The notes under the pieces were generated by a model that searched no databases, was not told the origin of the DNA, and saw only the letters and a list, made by a program, of their open reading frames with translations. DNA of 64,000 nt from Bacteroidales bacterium. GTDB lineage: Bacteria; Bacteroidota; Bacteroidia; Bacteroidales; Paludibacteraceae. The stretch spans positions 55,897 through 119,896 of the forward strand of contig SUXC01000007.1 in assembly GCA_015061165.1 (NCBI GenBank), read 5' to 3'. The position numbers were made by a program, and so were the translations under genes. Below are positions 1 to 8,081 of this stretch, in pieces (within the stretch, counting starts at the first letter, position 1; every line of letters begins with the position of its first letter).

Positions 1-302
1 GGCTTGGTAGTAGTAGCAGGCTTACCAATCTTGGCAAATGCTTTTTGCAGCGCAGGCACATCGGTCTTGTTGGCATCGTAGGTGACAGTCACCGTTTGTG
101 CTGCTATGTCAAACTCCAGATCCTTCACCCCATTCTTCAGTTCCTTGTCAAAAGGAATATTCTTCAGAATCTTGTCGCAGCAGTCTTGGCAGTGGAGATA
201 GACATACAACACTACTTTTTGTTTGTTCGGTTTGGCCTCTGCTGTACTCAGTACATAGGCCATTGGCAGGATTGCCAGTAAAAAAAGAATGATTCGTTTC
301 AT
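1..302 (-). CDS. HMA-domain (heavy-metal-associated) small exported protein, 3' end outside window
   Basis: Read on the minus strand from the ATG at 300-302; it runs open to the window edge, so the C-terminus is missing. The first ~22 residues are a signal peptide (MKRIILFLLAILPMAYVLS). What follows has the length and spacing of a heavy-metal-associated (ferredoxin-like) domain, with the metal-site region HCQDCCDKI near residue 39 and the later strand VTVTYDANKTDV. Such domains bind Cu+, Zn2+ or related ions through a CxxC pair; here the site is C-x-x-C-C. It follows the TonB receptor after 60 bp in the same direction, so it probably belongs to the same metal-handling operon as the receptor and the FeoB-like permease. 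The metal cannot be told from sequence. Confidence 0.8.
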   Translation of the reverse strand, partial: MKRIILFLLAILPMAYVLSTAEAKPNKQKVVLYVYLHCQDCCDKILKNIPFDKELKNGVKDLEFDIAAQTVTVTYDANKTDVPALQKAFAKIGKPATTTK

Positions 303-362
303 AATGTTATTTGTTGGTAAGGTCCTTAAGGTCATTAAAGTCCTTAAGGTCGTTAATAGGAT
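303..362. repeat. short tandem AAGGTC/CCTTAA repeat between genes
   Basis: The 60 bp gap between the receptor stop and the HMA gene is filled with degenerate copies of a 12-13 bp unit (AAGGTCCTTAAGGTCATTAA and variants). It is one of several simple repeats of different sequence that sit in gaps of this genome. Confidence 0.6.
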
Positions 363-2762
363 TTATTCTTCTCGTTCGAGTGCCCAGCGGAATCCGAGGT
401 AGAGTTTCCAACCATGGATAGGTGCCCAAATCATCGATGCATCATAGTTGCTGGAGTATGGATTGACAAAGCCTGCACTTGTTCCTCCGTGCCTCATCGC
501 CTTATCGCCTACCGACAACCTCTCGCCTAGAATCGGATTATCCTGCGTGAAGTTGGTCATATTCTCTGCCCCCAGGTAGATAGACCATGTGCGGAAGAAC
601 TTGGTCACTTGTCCCAAGAGTTGTGGGTACCATTTGTGGTAAATTTGTCCATTATGCACAGTATATTGTTGGCTACCCGTTGGCACAACAAAACCATCGG
701 GCATACGCCCCTCGCCATTGAACTGAGCTGTCAGGTCAAACTGCCAGGTCTTGAGCGGTGTCTGGTAACTGGTTGTGATGATACCCTTGAACTTGTTTTG
801 CAGCGGTTTGTCGCGGAGTTGCCACGCATTGGCTGAGGTATTGAACGATGTGTGTTTCACATCCGTGTAACGGAAAGCCGCCGTCAAGGTCCATCCGCGC
901 AGAATCTCCATATTGGCTTCCACCTGCCAGTTGTGCGAGAAATACTTAGCTCCTTCTACATCGCTCAGATTGTAGAGATAGACGTGGTGCAAATCGCTAT
1001 CAATATCGGCTATCACACCGTCCAAGAAATTGGTATAGTAATATTCGCCCGATAGTTGCAATTCACGTTTGCCAATAGGGATATAGAAAACAGTAGAAAT
1101 GCCCGTATTCATCGAGCGTTCTTGTGCGAGTGTGACGTTGTGTATGGTGGTGTTGAATGGTGTAGCGTTGTGTAGGGGGGCGTAGAGTTGATACACACGG
1201 TTGCTGGCCAAATAGGCAGCATTATCCGCAATCGCATTAGGCGAACGATAGCCCAAACCAACCGACCCACGCAACGTCCACCACTCGAAAGGTGCGTAGC
1301 GCAGATTCATACGAGGAGTGGTAAAGAAGCCATATTGCGAAGAATAATCCTCGCGGACACCTGCCAATAGCGTTACTTTATCTTGATAGGTATAAGTATA
1401 TTCAGCGAATATGCCTGAGGTAACTTCCCCATAGATATAGTTAGGGGAAGGAGTGTTTGTTCCGAAGGATAAATACTCATTATATCGATCGTAGTTTACG
1501 CTTAATCCCGCGGAGAGTTTATGCTCGTGGTCATCCCACATGTCGGTGGCAGAATCATCGAACAAGGTTTGGAAGATAGCGTTGAGGTAAGCATTGGTTT
1601 GAGAGGCATTCCATTGGCGAGGGCCGTAGGTGTTCTGTTGGTTATGATACGAAGCAGAAGCGATAATACCAATAGATGTACCCAAGTCGGCATCAAACAC
1701 ATAACCATTCTTCACAAATCCGTCCACGCGCCACGTGTTGAGGTCGATATGATAAGGCGATTGGCTATTGGCAATTGGCAATTGGGCAATGGCCTCTTGG
1801 GTTTGTCCGCCTTGGCGACGGTCATAGAGTCCGCGCACGAGGAACTGCCCCGTATAATCGCCCGTCTTGACATACCAACGATTGAGCAGATTCACATTGG
1901 TATTCTTGGGCATATCCAGAAATCCATCGTGGTTATGGTCGAGTTCGAGCGACATGTTTTGCGCATGGAAAAGTATGCCCGTAGAGACTTTGTCGTTGAT
2001 ATTCCAACCGCCAGTAGCATTTACCTCGGCATGCGTTTCGGTACTAATCATCGCATTGAGTGCGATGGGGTCTTGTGTTTGCGGTTTGAGATACTCCACA
2101 TTGATTTGTCCCGCGATGGCTTCGTAACCATTGAGCACGGAGGATGTGCCTTTGCTAATTTGAATAGCCTCCATCCAAGGACCGGGGATATACTCCATAC
2201 CAAAGGCTTGTGCTAATCCTCGTATATTGGGTGTGTTTTCGGTCAGCATTTGCACGTATGTGCCACTCAGTCCCAGCAATCGTATCTGCTTGGCACCTGT
2301 GGCAGCATCGGAGTACGCCACGTCCACACTGGCGCTGGTCTCAAAACTCTCGCTCAGGTTGCAACATGCTGCCATACAGAGCGCTTCGCCTGTGAGCGTC
2401 TCGGTGGTCATAGGGGTCAAACGCGAACGAAGTACTGCCATCTTGCGCTCCACTATATCCACCTCTGCCAACAGCAAATCACTTACCAACACGATAGTTA
2501 GTTCACCATGTTGGGTTACTGATGTGGTGTCATTGTGAAAACCCATAAAACTGGAGACCAACAGATTAGTACTTGCAACAGGTTCCAATTGGAAGCGACC
2601 ATCCAAGTCGGTGGCTACACCCACCGTCGTACCAGCCCAATACACATTGGCGCCGACAAGTGGTTCGCCCTTGTCATCCAGCACCGTTCCCCATACATGG
2701 GGATAAACCATTATTGGCAAGAACGCCAACAATAAACATAATATTAGTCGTATATTTTTCAT
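363..2762 (-). CDS. TonB-dependent outer membrane receptor
   Basis: A 799-residue outer membrane receptor. I place the start at the ATG at 2760-2762, because it begins a good signal peptide (MKNIRLILCLLLAFLPIMVY) two bases after the upstream stop; a longer reading to 2813 would only add residues overlapping the upstream gene. Domains in order: signal peptide (1-22), CarboxypepD_reg-like beta-sandwich (about 24-105, GEPLVGANVYW, TDLDGRFQLEP), plug (about 115-240, IRLLGLSGTYVQMLTENTP, INVEYLKP), then a 22-strand type barrel to the C-terminus. The plug carries MAACCNLSESF, a cysteine pair that is unusual in exported receptors. The operon (FeoB-like permease upstream, HMA protein downstream) suggests a metal or metal-complex ligand. 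Near residue 335 (IANSQSP) it carries a short low-complexity insert made of a dispersed DNA repeat. Confidence 0.93.
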   Translation of the reverse strand: MKNIRLILCLLLAFLPIMVYPHVWGTVLDDKGEPLVGANVYWAGTTVGVATDLDGRFQLEPVASTNLLVSSFMGFHNDTTSVTQHGELTIVLVSDLLLAEVDIVERKMAVLRSRLTPMTTETLTGEALCMAACCNLSESFETSASVDVAYSDAATGAKQIRLLGLSGTYVQMLTENTPNIRGLAQAFGMEYIPGPWMEAIQISKGTSSVLNGYEAIAGQINVEYLKPQTQDPIALNAMISTETHAEVNATGGWNINDKVSTGILFHAQNMSLELDHNHDGFLDMPKNTNVNLLNRWYVKTGDYTGQFLVRGLYDRRQGGQTQEAIAQLPIANSQSPYHIDLNTWRVDGFVKNGYVFDADLGTSIGIIASASYHNQQNTYGPRQWNASQTNAYLNAIFQTLFDDSATDMWDDHEHKLSAGLSVNYDRYNEYLSFGTNTPSPNYIYGEVTSGIFAEYTYTYQDKVTLLAGVREDYSSQYGFFTTPRMNLRYAPFEWWTLRGSVGLGYRSPNAIADNAAYLASNRVYQLYAPLHNATPFNTTIHNVTLAQERSMNTGISTVFYIPIGKRELQLSGEYYYTNFLDGVIADIDSDLHHVYLYNLSDVEGAKYFSHNWQVEANMEILRGWTLTAAFRYTDVKHTSFNTSANAWQLRDKPLQNKFKGIITTSYQTPLKTWQFDLTAQFNGEGRMPDGFVVPTGSQQYTVHNGQIYHKWYPQLLGQVTKFFRTWSIYLGAENMTNFTQDNPILGERLSVGDKAMRHGGTSAGFVNPYSSNYDASMIWAPIHGWKLYLGFRWALEREE

Positions 2763-2764
2763 AA

Positions 2765-4486
2765 TCAAACAAACAACATTCCTATTTGGTGTATCAGAAA
2801 ACTCATCACCCATGCTAATAGCAATGAATGTACCACACTAAACCATGCCCATTTGGCACCAATCTCCTTGCGCAGGGTGGAGATAGTCGCCACACATGGG
2901 AAATACAGCAGCACAAACACCATGAACGCATATGCCGTCACAGGTGTAAACGCCGACAATGCCGTATTGCTTGGATAGAGGATACCCATCGTGGAGACTA
3001 TCGCCTCTTTGGCAGGCAGACCCGTCAGGAGGCAGACCGACATCTTCCAGTCAAAGCCCAAAGGACGCATCACAGGTTCCATCCAATGGCCTACCATTGC
3101 CAGATAGCTATGTTCCATATCCGCCATATTGCCCGTGGGGAAATAGGTCAATGCCCAAATAATCACACTTGCCCAAATAATCACCGCAGGTATCTTCTGC
3201 AAGTAATCCGCCACACGCTCCCATATATGCAAACCCGTATTGCGCAATGTGGGACGGCGGTAGGGCGGCAACTCACTCACATAGTCATGCTTAGGCTGGC
3301 GGAAGGATGGCATGCGCTGCATTACCCACGCAAAGGCGATACTCAACAATATGCCTAATATATATAGCGACAACATCACTACCGCTTTCTGCTCTGCGAA
3401 AAACGCGCCTATAAACAGCATATAAACAGGCAGTCGTGCCGAACAACTCATAAAAGGCACCATCATCATGGTGATAGCGCGGTCCTTCTTGTTAGTAATG
3501 TCGCGCGCTGCCATGATAGCAGGCACATTGCAACCAAAACCCATCAGCATTGGTATGAACGAACTGCCGTGCAATCCTATGCGGTGCATAATCTTATCCA
3601 TCGTATATGCCGCACGCGCCATGTAGCCCGAGTCCTCCATCAGACTCAGGAAGAAGAACATGATAATGATATTCGGCAGGAACGCCAATACCGCACCTAT
3701 ACCCATCAGCACACCGTCTATCAGCAGACTACTCCACCACACTTGTGGCAAGAGCGTGCGTATCCATTCCGCCAGTGCCTCTACCCCCATCGCTATCCAC
3801 TCTTGTGGGTAACTGCCTAAGGTAAAAGTGCACTCAAACACCCCATACAATAGCAACATCAGCAGCGGCAGACCTATCCATCTGTTGGTCAGTACCTTGT
3901 CTATCTTATCCGCTATGGAATGCCCTGTATCATGTTGCGCGTGGGTGAGCGTCTCCTCCAGTGCACCATGCACGAAGCCGCGACGTGCTTGAGCAATCAC
4001 CTCTTTGGCGGTCTTGCCGTATCTGTATAGCAATCTGGCACGTTGCTCTGCAGCCACGCGAATCAACTCATCGCTATGGGGCAACAACGCCAACATCTCG
4101 TCGGGTCGCTCCAATAGGCGAATGGCCATATAGCGCTTGGAGTATTTCTCACGCACACTGGGCAGGGTAACTATCACATCTATAACCTTAGCGATGGCTT
4201 CCTCTATGTCCTTACCGTAGGTGACGTGTATGTGACGAAAATCATTCACATGGGCAATAGTCTGCTCTTTGTCTTCCAGCAGTCCCACACGCACACCTAT
4301 CAGGTTGCTAAGCCTGAGATAATCCAGCCTGTGTTCGGTAGCCAGCAAGTCCTCGTAGTGCGTCAGTAGCACCACGAAAGCCTGGTGACGGTCTATCAAT
4401 TCGGCTGTTCTCACCAACTCTCGCTCCAAGTAGCGTGCATCCACCTCTTGGACAATCACATTATTCTCTGCGTATTCCTTCGACAT
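2765..4486 (-). CDS. FeoB-type metal permease lacking the N-terminal GTPase half
   Basis: Inner membrane transporter of the FeoB family, about 573 residues. The membrane part is complete: two Gate-type repeats and the signature stretches MGFGCNVPAIMAAR and PFMSCSARLPVYM, with about 9-10 membrane segments up to the C-terminus. The N-terminus (residues 1-75) aligns only with the second half of a FeoB G domain (VDARYLERELVRTAELI, LSNLIGVRV); the G1 P-loop, G2 and DxxG motifs are absent and the NxxD base-recognition site reads THYED. A promoter -7 box at 4498-4505 lies only 12 bases before the ATG at 4486, so the short form is native and not a missed start. It could move ferrous iron or another divalent metal without GTP gating. 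Operon with the TonB receptor and HMA protein. Confidence 0.88.
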   Translation of the reverse strand: MSKEYAENNVIVQEVDARYLERELVRTAELIDRHQAFVVLLTHYEDLLATEHRLDYLRLSNLIGVRVGLLEDKEQTIAHVNDFRHIHVTYGKDIEEAIAKVIDVIVTLPSVREKYSKRYMAIRLLERPDEMLALLPHSDELIRVAAEQRARLLYRYGKTAKEVIAQARRGFVHGALEETLTHAQHDTGHSIADKIDKVLTNRWIGLPLLMLLLYGVFECTFTLGSYPQEWIAMGVEALAEWIRTLLPQVWWSSLLIDGVLMGIGAVLAFLPNIIIMFFFLSLMEDSGYMARAAYTMDKIMHRIGLHGSSFIPMLMGFGCNVPAIMAARDITNKKDRAITMMMVPFMSCSARLPVYMLFIGAFFAEQKAVVMLSLYILGILLSIAFAWVMQRMPSFRQPKHDYVSELPPYRRPTLRNTGLHIWERVADYLQKIPAVIIWASVIIWALTYFPTGNMADMEHSYLAMVGHWMEPVMRPLGFDWKMSVCLLTGLPAKEAIVSTMGILYPSNTALSAFTPVTAYAFMVFVLLYFPCVATISTLRKEIGAKWAWFSVVHSLLLAWVMSFLIHQIGMLFV

Positions 4487-4497
4487 AAAAGACGCTG

Positions 4498-4529
4498 CAA
4501 AGGTACTGCTTTTTCGCCACATACGCAAT
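4498..4529 (-). promoter_or_regulatory. Bacteroidota-type promoter for the FeoB-like operon
   Basis: On the minus strand TACCTTTG (plus positions 4498-4505) is preceded by ATTG (4526-4529) with a 20-base spacer, matching the -7/-33 pattern. The expected start of transcription is about 5 bases before the FeoB-like ATG, an almost leaderless message. Confidence 0.7.
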
Positions 4530-4567
4530 ACCCAATTGTAATGATTTGCGTATTTATATCTAAAAAT

Positions 4568-4599
4568 TTTGTGTATTTGCAAAAATATTACTACCTTTG
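4568..4599 (+). promoter_or_regulatory. Bacteroidota-type promoter for the MATE gene
   Basis: TTTG at 4568-4571 and TACCTTTG at 4592-4599 with a 20-base spacer, about 20 bases before the MATE ATG. It diverges from the FeoB-like operon promoter, so the two units share a ~130 bp control region. Confidence 0.75.
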
Positions 4600-4621
4600 C
4601 AGCCGTTTTTACAATAGTCTG

Positions 4622-6016
4622 ATGTACTCTTTTAAGAAATACCTACCCTACTACAAGCGCAACCTTCGTGTTGCGCTTCCTGTGATGCTTACTCAGTTGG
4701 GTGCATCATTAGTGGGGTTCTTCGACTCAATGATGGTGGGACACTATGCCACTGTGGACTTAGCAGCGGTAAGTTTCGCCAATGCCATCTTCTTCACCGT
4801 CATGGTCTTTGCTATGGGCGCACTGATGGGCATCACCCCACTTGTTGGTATCCAAGTGGGTGCCCAACACACCTCATCGCCAATAGCCAATAGCCCATCG
4901 CCAATAGCCAATAACCAATCGCCCATCGCCAATAGCCAAATATCCTCCCTCTTCCAGAATGGTGTGCTCTTCACGGTGCTATTGAGTGCTGTCATGCTCA
5001 TCCTATTGGGTGCATGTACCCCCTTCTTAGACCGCTTTGGTCAAGACCCAGCGGTGATAGAGGTCGCACGACCTTATTATATTTTAATAGTTGTGTCGTT
5101 GGTGCCGTTTTTGTTCTTCTCGTTCTTCAAGCAGTTTCTTGAGGGTTTGGGTAATACGATGGTGGCAATGGTTATCACGCTACTGATGAACGGACTCAAT
5201 ATCCTACTCAATTGGGTATTTATCTATGGCAACTGGGGTTTTGAGCCGATGGGTGCTACGGGTGCTGGTATCGGTTCGCTGATTTCGCGCATAGGTATGC
5301 CGTTGTGTTTTTGGGCAGTTATGGCTTGGCGCAAGGAGTGGAAGCAGTATCTGCGCATGGCTTGGCAACGTTTCTCATGGCAGCGTATCCGCGAACTGGC
5401 AAAGATAGGTTTCCCTATCGGTGGTCAGACTTTGTTGGAGACGTTTCTCTTCACCGCTTCGTTTGTGATTATCGGATGGATTAGTAAGGAGGCGTTGGCA
5501 GCACACCAGATTTCCAATCAGATCGCGGATATGACGTTTATGCTGGCGTTGGGTATTGGCTCGGCTACTACTATCCGTGTGTCGCACCAGTTGGGTGAGG
5601 GCAATATCCACGGTGTGCGTATGGCCAGTACAGCCAGTGTGCATTTGGTATTGCTGATGAACACGATTGGCGCTGCGCTGATGATCAGTTTGCGCAATTA
5701 TATCCCGATGCTTTTCACAGAGGACCAAGAGGTGATTGCTATTGCCTCTCAACTGATTGTGTTAGCAGGATTGTTCCAGTACGCCGACGGCTTGCAGGCG
5801 GTAGGTGCAGCCATGTTGCGTGGAATAACGGACGTGAAGGTGCCAATGGTGATTGCTTTTGTATCGTATATCTTGATTGGTCTGTCGGTTGGGTTGGTGT
5901 GTGCATTCCCACTGAAGATGGGTGCTGCGGGTATTTGGATAGGATTTATCTTTGCTCTGGCAGTAGCAGCCATCTGCTTCCATATTCGCTTTAATAGAAA
6001 ATTGAAGAAGTTGTGA
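4622..6016 (+). CDS. MATE family multidrug/Na+ antiporter
   Basis: A 464-residue inner membrane exporter of the NorM/DinF type with twelve predicted membrane segments in two MatE repeats (LRVALPVMLTQLGASLVGFF near the N-terminus; KIGFPIGGQTLLETFLF at the start of the second half). The start at 4622 follows a promoter at 4592-4599; the open frame extends further upstream but that part would overlap the promoter. Family members expel cationic drugs or metabolites in exchange for Na+ or H+. In the loop after segment 2 (about residues 83-107) there is an in-frame low-complexity insert built from a dispersed 7-base repeat, giving SPIANSPSPIANNQSPIANS; it should sit outside the membrane and may be tolerated there. 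Confidence 0.93.
   Translation: MYSFKKYLPYYKRNLRVALPVMLTQLGASLVGFFDSMMVGHYATVDLAAVSFANAIFFTVMVFAMGALMGITPLVGIQVGAQHTSSPIANSPSPIANNQSPIANSQISSLFQNGVLFTVLLSAVMLILLGACTPFLDRFGQDPAVIEVARPYYILIVVSLVPFLFFSFFKQFLEGLGNTMVAMVITLLMNGLNILLNWVFIYGNWGFEPMGATGAGIGSLISRIGMPLCFWAVMAWRKEWKQYLRMAWQRFSWQRIRELAKIGFPIGGQTLLETFLFTASFVIIGWISKEALAAHQISNQIADMTFMLALGIGSATTIRVSHQLGEGNIHGVRMASTASVHLVLLMNTIGAALMISLRNYIPMLFTEDQEVIAIASQLIVLAGLFQYADGLQAVGAAMLRGITDVKVPMVIAFVSYILIGLSVGLVCAFPLKMGAAGIWIGFIFALAVAAICFHIRFNRKLKKL
4870..4945 (+). repeat. in-frame (CAATAGC)-type repeat inside the MATE gene
   Basis: About 75 bp of near-perfect repeats of CGCCAATAGCCAAT, encoding three SPIAN units. Related DNA lies in the TonB receptor gene (about 1760-1795), in the signal region of the S41 peptidase gene (about 28735-28760, read from the other strand) and in the gap at about 40247-40275. 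Confidence 0.8.
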
Positions 6017-6028
6017 TACTTCCTGATG

Positions 6029-6667
6029 CTATGGATTATTAACGAATACCTTATCGCAATTGTGCACCATATCATTTAGACGTTTAGCATAATGTTTCCA
6101 ATCAAACTTTTTGGTAGTCATAATGACAGACTCATTAAAATCTATTTCATCAAAGTACGTTAATGCTTTGATTGGCATAATCACATTAGCATGTGGAAAT
6201 TTTGTGCTGTAAAAACTCAACATCTCATTCAAAGAATACTGAGTAGATAATGTGGCGATATCAATAAAATCCTTGATACGTGTTCCATTTTGTGCTATAG
6301 CAGATAACTTCATAGCTATTATATCAGGAACGCTCTCTAAGCGAATACCATCAATAATATCAGGATTTTGCAGATGTGGATAATCAAATCTGATACAATC
6401 TATCATTACACCATTGATAAAACCTTTGAGTGTGTGATTTCGTTCGTAAGAGACTTTTAGTCCATAGCGCTGAACCAACATGAATTTCAGTTCCTCTATA
6501 TCAAAATCTTCACGAGTAAACAAATCAAGGTCAATACTCTTTCTGTGTCCTAAACGCAAAGCAAGCGCAGTGCCCCCTACCAGATTAAAGGTTTGCAATA
6601 GAGGTTCGGCTTGCAACTGCTTTAATAATTCCAATGTTGTGGGTTCGACAGTTTCTTTGTATAACAT
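6029..6667 (-). CDS. AbiEii/AbiGii-type nucleotidyltransferase (toxin-like)
   Basis: A 212-residue protein with the DUF1814/AbiEii pattern: the N-terminal nucleotidyltransferase signature LVGGTALALRLGHRKSIDLD, in which GG...T and the D-L-D pair bind metal and nucleotide, followed by KxxAIAQNGTRIKDFID in the second half. Proteins of this family transfer nucleotides to tRNA or other targets and act as toxins or phage-abortive effectors when paired with an antitoxin. It overlaps the upstream gene by 46 bp, so the two are translationally coupled. Activity here is inferred from the motif only. Confidence 0.88.
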   Translation of the reverse strand: MLYKETVEPTTLELLKQLQAEPLLQTFNLVGGTALALRLGHRKSIDLDLFTREDFDIEELKFMLVQRYGLKVSYERNHTLKGFINGVMIDCIRFDYPHLQNPDIIDGIRLESVPDIIAMKLSAIAQNGTRIKDFIDIATLSTQYSLNEMLSFYSTKFPHANVIMPIKALTYFDEIDFNESVIMTTKKFDWKHYAKRLNDMVHNCDKVFVNNP

Positions 6668-6942
6668 CTCAGTTCCTCCTTTCTAAGATTAAATAGGGTA
6701 CATACGAAATGCATATCCAAGTCATTGAAATGAGGTACCAACTTCAGTATTTCACGAAATCCCTCTATACCTCCATACAAATCAAATGCTGCAAAAAAAT
6801 CTTCTGGTTCACCCATCTCTACAACCCGCTGAACAACCAATACTTTTGATTTCTGCCAGTCAAAAGTATCCATATCATATTCCCATAATAGAGCGTGATT
6901 AGGTGTACGGCTCCCAACATTATATGTATCCAACAGAACCAT
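6622..6942 (-). CDS. DUF6922-like small protein, probable antitoxin partner of the AbiEii-like gene
   Basis: A 106-residue protein with no signal or membrane segment. The start at 6942 lies about 40 bases after a strong promoter (-7 at 6984-6991). The central part (EPEDFFAAFDLYGGIEGFRE, then LVPHFNDLDMHFVCTLFNL) resembles the small helical proteins that precede AbiEii-type nucleotidyltransferases in Bacteroidota. The 46 bp overlap with that gene and their shared promoter support a two-gene toxin/antitoxin unit with the antitoxin translated first. The family name is from memory and should be treated as provisional. Confidence 0.65.
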   Translation of the reverse strand: MVLLDTYNVGSRTPNHALLWEYDMDTFDWQKSKVLVVQRVVEMGEPEDFFAAFDLYGGIEGFREILKLVPHFNDLDMHFVCTLFNLRKEELRCYTKKLSNPQHWNY

Positions 6943-6983
6943 TTACAATGTATTATTTAAAGTATTGACATACAATTATTGTG

Positions 6984-7015
6984 CAAAGGTACTGCATTTT
7001 ATTGAATTATGCAAA
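6984..7015 (-). promoter_or_regulatory. Bacteroidota-type promoter for the AbiEii-like pair
   Basis: Minus strand TACCTTTG (6984-6991) and TTTG (7012-7015) with an exact 20-base spacer; the first ATG is about 42 bases downstream. Confidence 0.75.
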
Positions 7016-7424
7016 TAATTGGGTTGTTTTTTAGGGCAAGGGTATCAATTTTTTGTTCAGCATATCTATTTTCTCCTGTTCTTAACGGGTTCTTATCTCC
7101 TTTTGGTCGAACGATTTTTTCTTGACGGGTTGATAGTGGCACATCGTAAGCCTATCGGTAGCACATCTATATCCCGTTATTATGCTATGGTATCCATTTT
7201 TCTATTTATTCAACCGCCTGCCAATGCTATTTTTTGAAGACTTATCTCATCTTCCAGCAGTCTTACCCGTTACTACTCCGATACTATATCGTTAGTGTCC
7301 TGTACTTTCCCTGAAGTTTGCTTGTATTCCCGTCAGAAGTTTGCCTATTTGCCCGTCAAAAGTTTACCTGTTTTTCCGTCAGGAGTGTCAAGAAGGGTTC
7401 CTCTGTTTAGAGGGCCCTTTATCG

Positions 7425-7455
7425 GGTGGATAAGCGGTGGATAAGCGGTGGATAG
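7425..7455 (-). repeat. three DnaA-box-like direct repeats with 11-bp period
   Basis: GGTGGATAA at 7425-7433 and 7436-7444 and GGTGGATAG at 7447-7455. Read on the minus strand the first two are TTATCCACC, one base from the DnaA box TTATCCACA. The 11-bp period places all three on one face of the helix. Confidence 0.6.
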
Positions 7456-7480
7456 CCTTTCGTTTTAGTTGAGTTTTTGT

Positions 7481-7594
7481 GTACAAGTGAACATGTGAAC
7501 AGGTAATTTATAATATATATATCATAATATATTATTTATCCTACATATACATATATTATTTTATAGAAGATACTGTTCACATGTTCACATGTAC
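7481..7594. repeat. 22-bp inverted repeat flanking a 70-bp AT-rich core
   Basis: The arms 7481-7502 and 7573-7594 match as reverse complements at 21 of 22 positions. Each arm itself contains two GTGAACA-like units. The spacer 7503-7572 is almost only A and T. It could form a cruciform or serve as an unwinding element, or as a recombinase or regulator site. Confidence 0.8.
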
Positions 7595-7755
7595 ACCTTT
7601 TTATTTGGCAAACTTCATTTTTCTTTTTGAAGTATCACTGCTACCCTTTTGCTCCACCCATCGGTTCCGATTTCTCCGACTACCTCTTGTGTCCCCTATT
7701 GGCTGTCTTGTGCTCGCGGTTTCCCCGCGAGCATATTCCAGCCTTTACCCAACTT

Positions 7756-7784
7756 CCACACTACCACACTACCACACTACCACA
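7756..7784 (+). repeat. CCACACTA tandem repeat
   Basis: Four units of CCACACTA. The same unit in degenerate form is inserted in frame in kdsA (about 33890-33945). Confidence 0.75.
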
Positions 7785-7948
7785 TAAAATAATGTGTCGA
7801 ATATTAGAAAAACGCTTTTTTAGGGCGATTTTTCTAGTGTAGAGTGTAAAGTGTAAGGTGTAAAGGCAGGAGTATAAGCCAAAATCAGTGATTAGAACAT
7901 TCGGTATAGCCACAAAGGTCATAAAAATTACGTTTTTTTTATTATACG

Positions 7949-7980
7949 CTTGCATATTTGCTTTTTTTGTTGTACCTTTG
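7949..7980 (+). promoter_or_regulatory. promoter of the mreB-rodA operon
   Basis: CTTG at 7949-7952 and TACCTTTG at 7973-7980 with a 20-base spacer. The expected transcript has a leader of about 95 bases before the mreB ATG. Confidence 0.7.
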
Positions 7981-8081
7981 CGCGAATTTATGGATTTTGG
8001 GTAAGTGGGGCGGAATATTTAGCGCAAAAGAAGAAATAAAGCAGAAAATAATAATACCTATAACAATAAAAAAAGAACAAA

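Larger units (their letters stand above)
7016..7948. other. gene-free structured region upstream of mreB
   Basis: About 930 bp with no convincing coding frame. In order it holds: three degenerate direct repeats around CCGTCA(G/A)AAGTTT (about 7318-7390), three DnaA-box-like repeats (7425-7455), a 22-bp inverted repeat around an AT-rich core (7481-7594), a CCACACTA tandem repeat (7756-7784) and an AAAACGC/GCGATTTT hairpin (about 7808-7836) that recurs near 20905-20935. The short open frames here have repeat-driven composition and no family resemblance. Confidence 0.7.

Noticed and set aside
4385..4621. Longer N-terminus for the MATE exporter
   Set aside because: It would cross the divergent promoter and overlap the FeoB-like gene; the ATG at 4622 starts a normal family N-terminus.
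6376..6384. Single perfect DnaA box TGTGGATAA
   Set aside because: Isolated and inside the AbiEii-like coding sequence; chance occurrence is likely.
7019..7237. 72-residue plus-strand frame in the gap before mreB
   Set aside because: Hydrophobic, T-rich translation without promoter or homology; it lies within a region of non-coding repeats.
7481..7594. Invertible promoter of the Bacteroides phase-variation type
   Set aside because: The spacer has no TAnnTTTG promoter and no invertase gene is nearby; kept only as an alternative in the origin finding.
7753..7786. CRISPR-like array of CCACACTA units
   Set aside because: Units are contiguous with no spacers; a simple tandem repeat.
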